Assembly (NCBI GenBank): GCA_009698295.1
Contig: WLQO01000070.1
Location: forward strand, 1 to 6,011
Length of the DNA: 6,011 bases
Direction of reading: 5' to 3'
From: Actinomycetota bacterium
GTDB lineage: Bacteria > Actinomycetota > Actinomycetes > Nanopelagicales > Nanopelagicaceae
The notes beneath the pieces are model-generated. The model had not been told where the DNA came from. It saw only the letters and a program-made list of their open reading frames with translations, and searched no databases. Shown piece after piece: positions 5,259 through 6,011 of the stretch. The stretch's first letter is position 1. Each line of letters begins with the position of its first letter. Position numbers and translations under genes: made by a program.

Positions 5259-6011
5259 CTAAAACTTTCCAATTACGAACTTACCTAAATTCTTAAAGCC
5301 ACCAAACTTTTGAAAATTTTTCATGTAGAAACCGGCTCGCACAAGCGGCGCGAGCCCACCGAATACTCTTTGAAATACTTGGGCGCGTGCTCGTAAGTCC
5401 GACTCTGTTCCCCAACGGCTGCCGGAACTCTCCTCGGGGTGAACGGCGATCGTAATTGGCAAGAATGTAGCCATGCCACCCTTTTTAAGCAGATCAGTTA
5501 TAAAGATATATTCATCGCCCAAGTAATTTTCTACGCCAGCGCCAAAGTTTTCATCAAAGGCGACGCCTTTATTTCTTGCGCTGTCTACTCGAACAATCAT
5601 TTCGTAGGTCGCGGCTTTTGCAGAATTGAATTTAGTTAATTTAGTTATTACTTTCGGGTAAGCCTTACGGAGAGCGCCTTTCGTATCTACCGCTTGGGCA
5701 AGGACCAGGTCGCAATCTGGATTCGCTTCTAAGTAAGAAACCGCAGATTTGATGCCATTACTTAAAAATACGATCTCATCGTCGGCAAATAACAAGTACC
5801 TGGTTTCAGTATTTTTCAAAACAACATTCCTGCTCTTTGCCACACCTTTTGCTTTAGATTCGGTAGATTTAAATTCAAAGTTAGTTGGTAATGTAAATTC
5901 AATATTTTGAGGATTTTGGATCGAAATGTAAACCTCGTGATTCAGATCCACTTCTGGAGCAGTAATATTTTTTAATCGATCGGCCAAAACGGAATATCCG
6001 ATGGTAAGTAA
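5259..6011 (-). CDS. GT2-like glycosyltransferase, N-terminus beyond the right edge
   Basis: The frame is open to the last base of the window, giving at least 250 residues. The first TTG (5987) is unlikely to be the start, because the codons upstream of it read LLTIGYSV, a good first beta strand of a GT-A fold running into LADRLKNI. Further motifs, counted from the edge, are GVAKSRNVVLKNTETRYLLF (56-75), the metal/nucleotide-site region ADDE (76-79) closing the N-terminal half, an acceptor-side FDENFGAG...GDEYIF (152-170) like the GT2 FDExF...GED motif, and HPEESSG (191-197). The tail is basic and aromatic (KNFQKFGGFKNLGKF), with no clear transmembrane helix, so it may touch the membrane peripherally. 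A role in polysaccharide or cell-surface glycan assembly from a nucleotide sugar is inferred. Donor and acceptor are unknown. It ends 29 bp before fprA. Confidence 0.8.
   Translation of the reverse strand, partial: LLTIGYSVLADRLKNITAPEVDLNHEVYISIQNPQNIEFTLPTNFEFKSTESKAKGVAKSRNVVLKNTETRYLLFADDEIVFLSNGIKSAVSYLEANPDCDLVLAQAVDTKGALRKAYPKVITKLTKFNSAKAATYEMIVRVDSARNKGVAFDENFGAGVENYLGDEYIFITDLLKKGGMATFLPITIAVHPEESSGSRWGTESDLRARAQVFQRVFGGLAPLVRAGFYMKNFQKFGGFKNLGKFVIGKF

Overview
The window looks like chromosomal DNA from a small, compact, moderately low-G+C actinobacterium; the freshwater acI/Nanopelagicales type is my best guess. The pointers are a ferredoxin-NADP+ reductase of the actinobacterial FprA / adrenodoxin-reductase class, very short gaps between genes, a tRNA without an encoded CCA, and several genes that start a few bases after a -10-like hexamer with no Shine-Dalgarno. 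These are inferences from gene content; no marker gene fixes the taxonomy.

Left part (1-2010): the last codons of a plus-strand gene enter from the left edge and share their stop region with a minus-strand ROK-family sugar kinase-like gene (42-923). An 89-bp divergent promoter region separates this from a plus-strand Gfo/Idh/MocA dehydrogenase closest to inositol 2-dehydrogenase (IolG, 1013-1996). Together these suggest a small cyclitol or sugar catabolic locus. Each protein departs from its family at an active-site position: the ROK protein lacks the ExGH sugar-binding motif and the zinc cysteines, and the dehydrogenase has Asn where the catalytic Asp is expected.

Middle part (2011-3903), all on the minus strand: a classical SDR oxidoreductase (2011-2745), whose ATG is preceded by a strong -10; a conserved channel-like membrane protein (2791-3459) six bases behind a small ABM-type monooxygenase (3466-3753), which probably form an operon; an operator-like inverted repeat over the monooxygenase promoter; a clear Rho-independent terminator; and tRNA-Arg(ACG).

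Right part (3904-6011), minus strand: fprA (3955-5229), which supplies or draws electrons between NADPH and ferredoxin, behind a GT2-like glycosyltransferase that runs off the right edge (5259-6011).

I see no mobile element, CRISPR array, prophage or recognised new multi-gene system. No stretch longer than about 90 bp lacks a gene. The points that most deserve a second look are the two altered active sites in neighbouring putative sugar/cyclitol enzymes, the repeated leaderless gene architecture, and two palindromic sites that overlap putative promoters.
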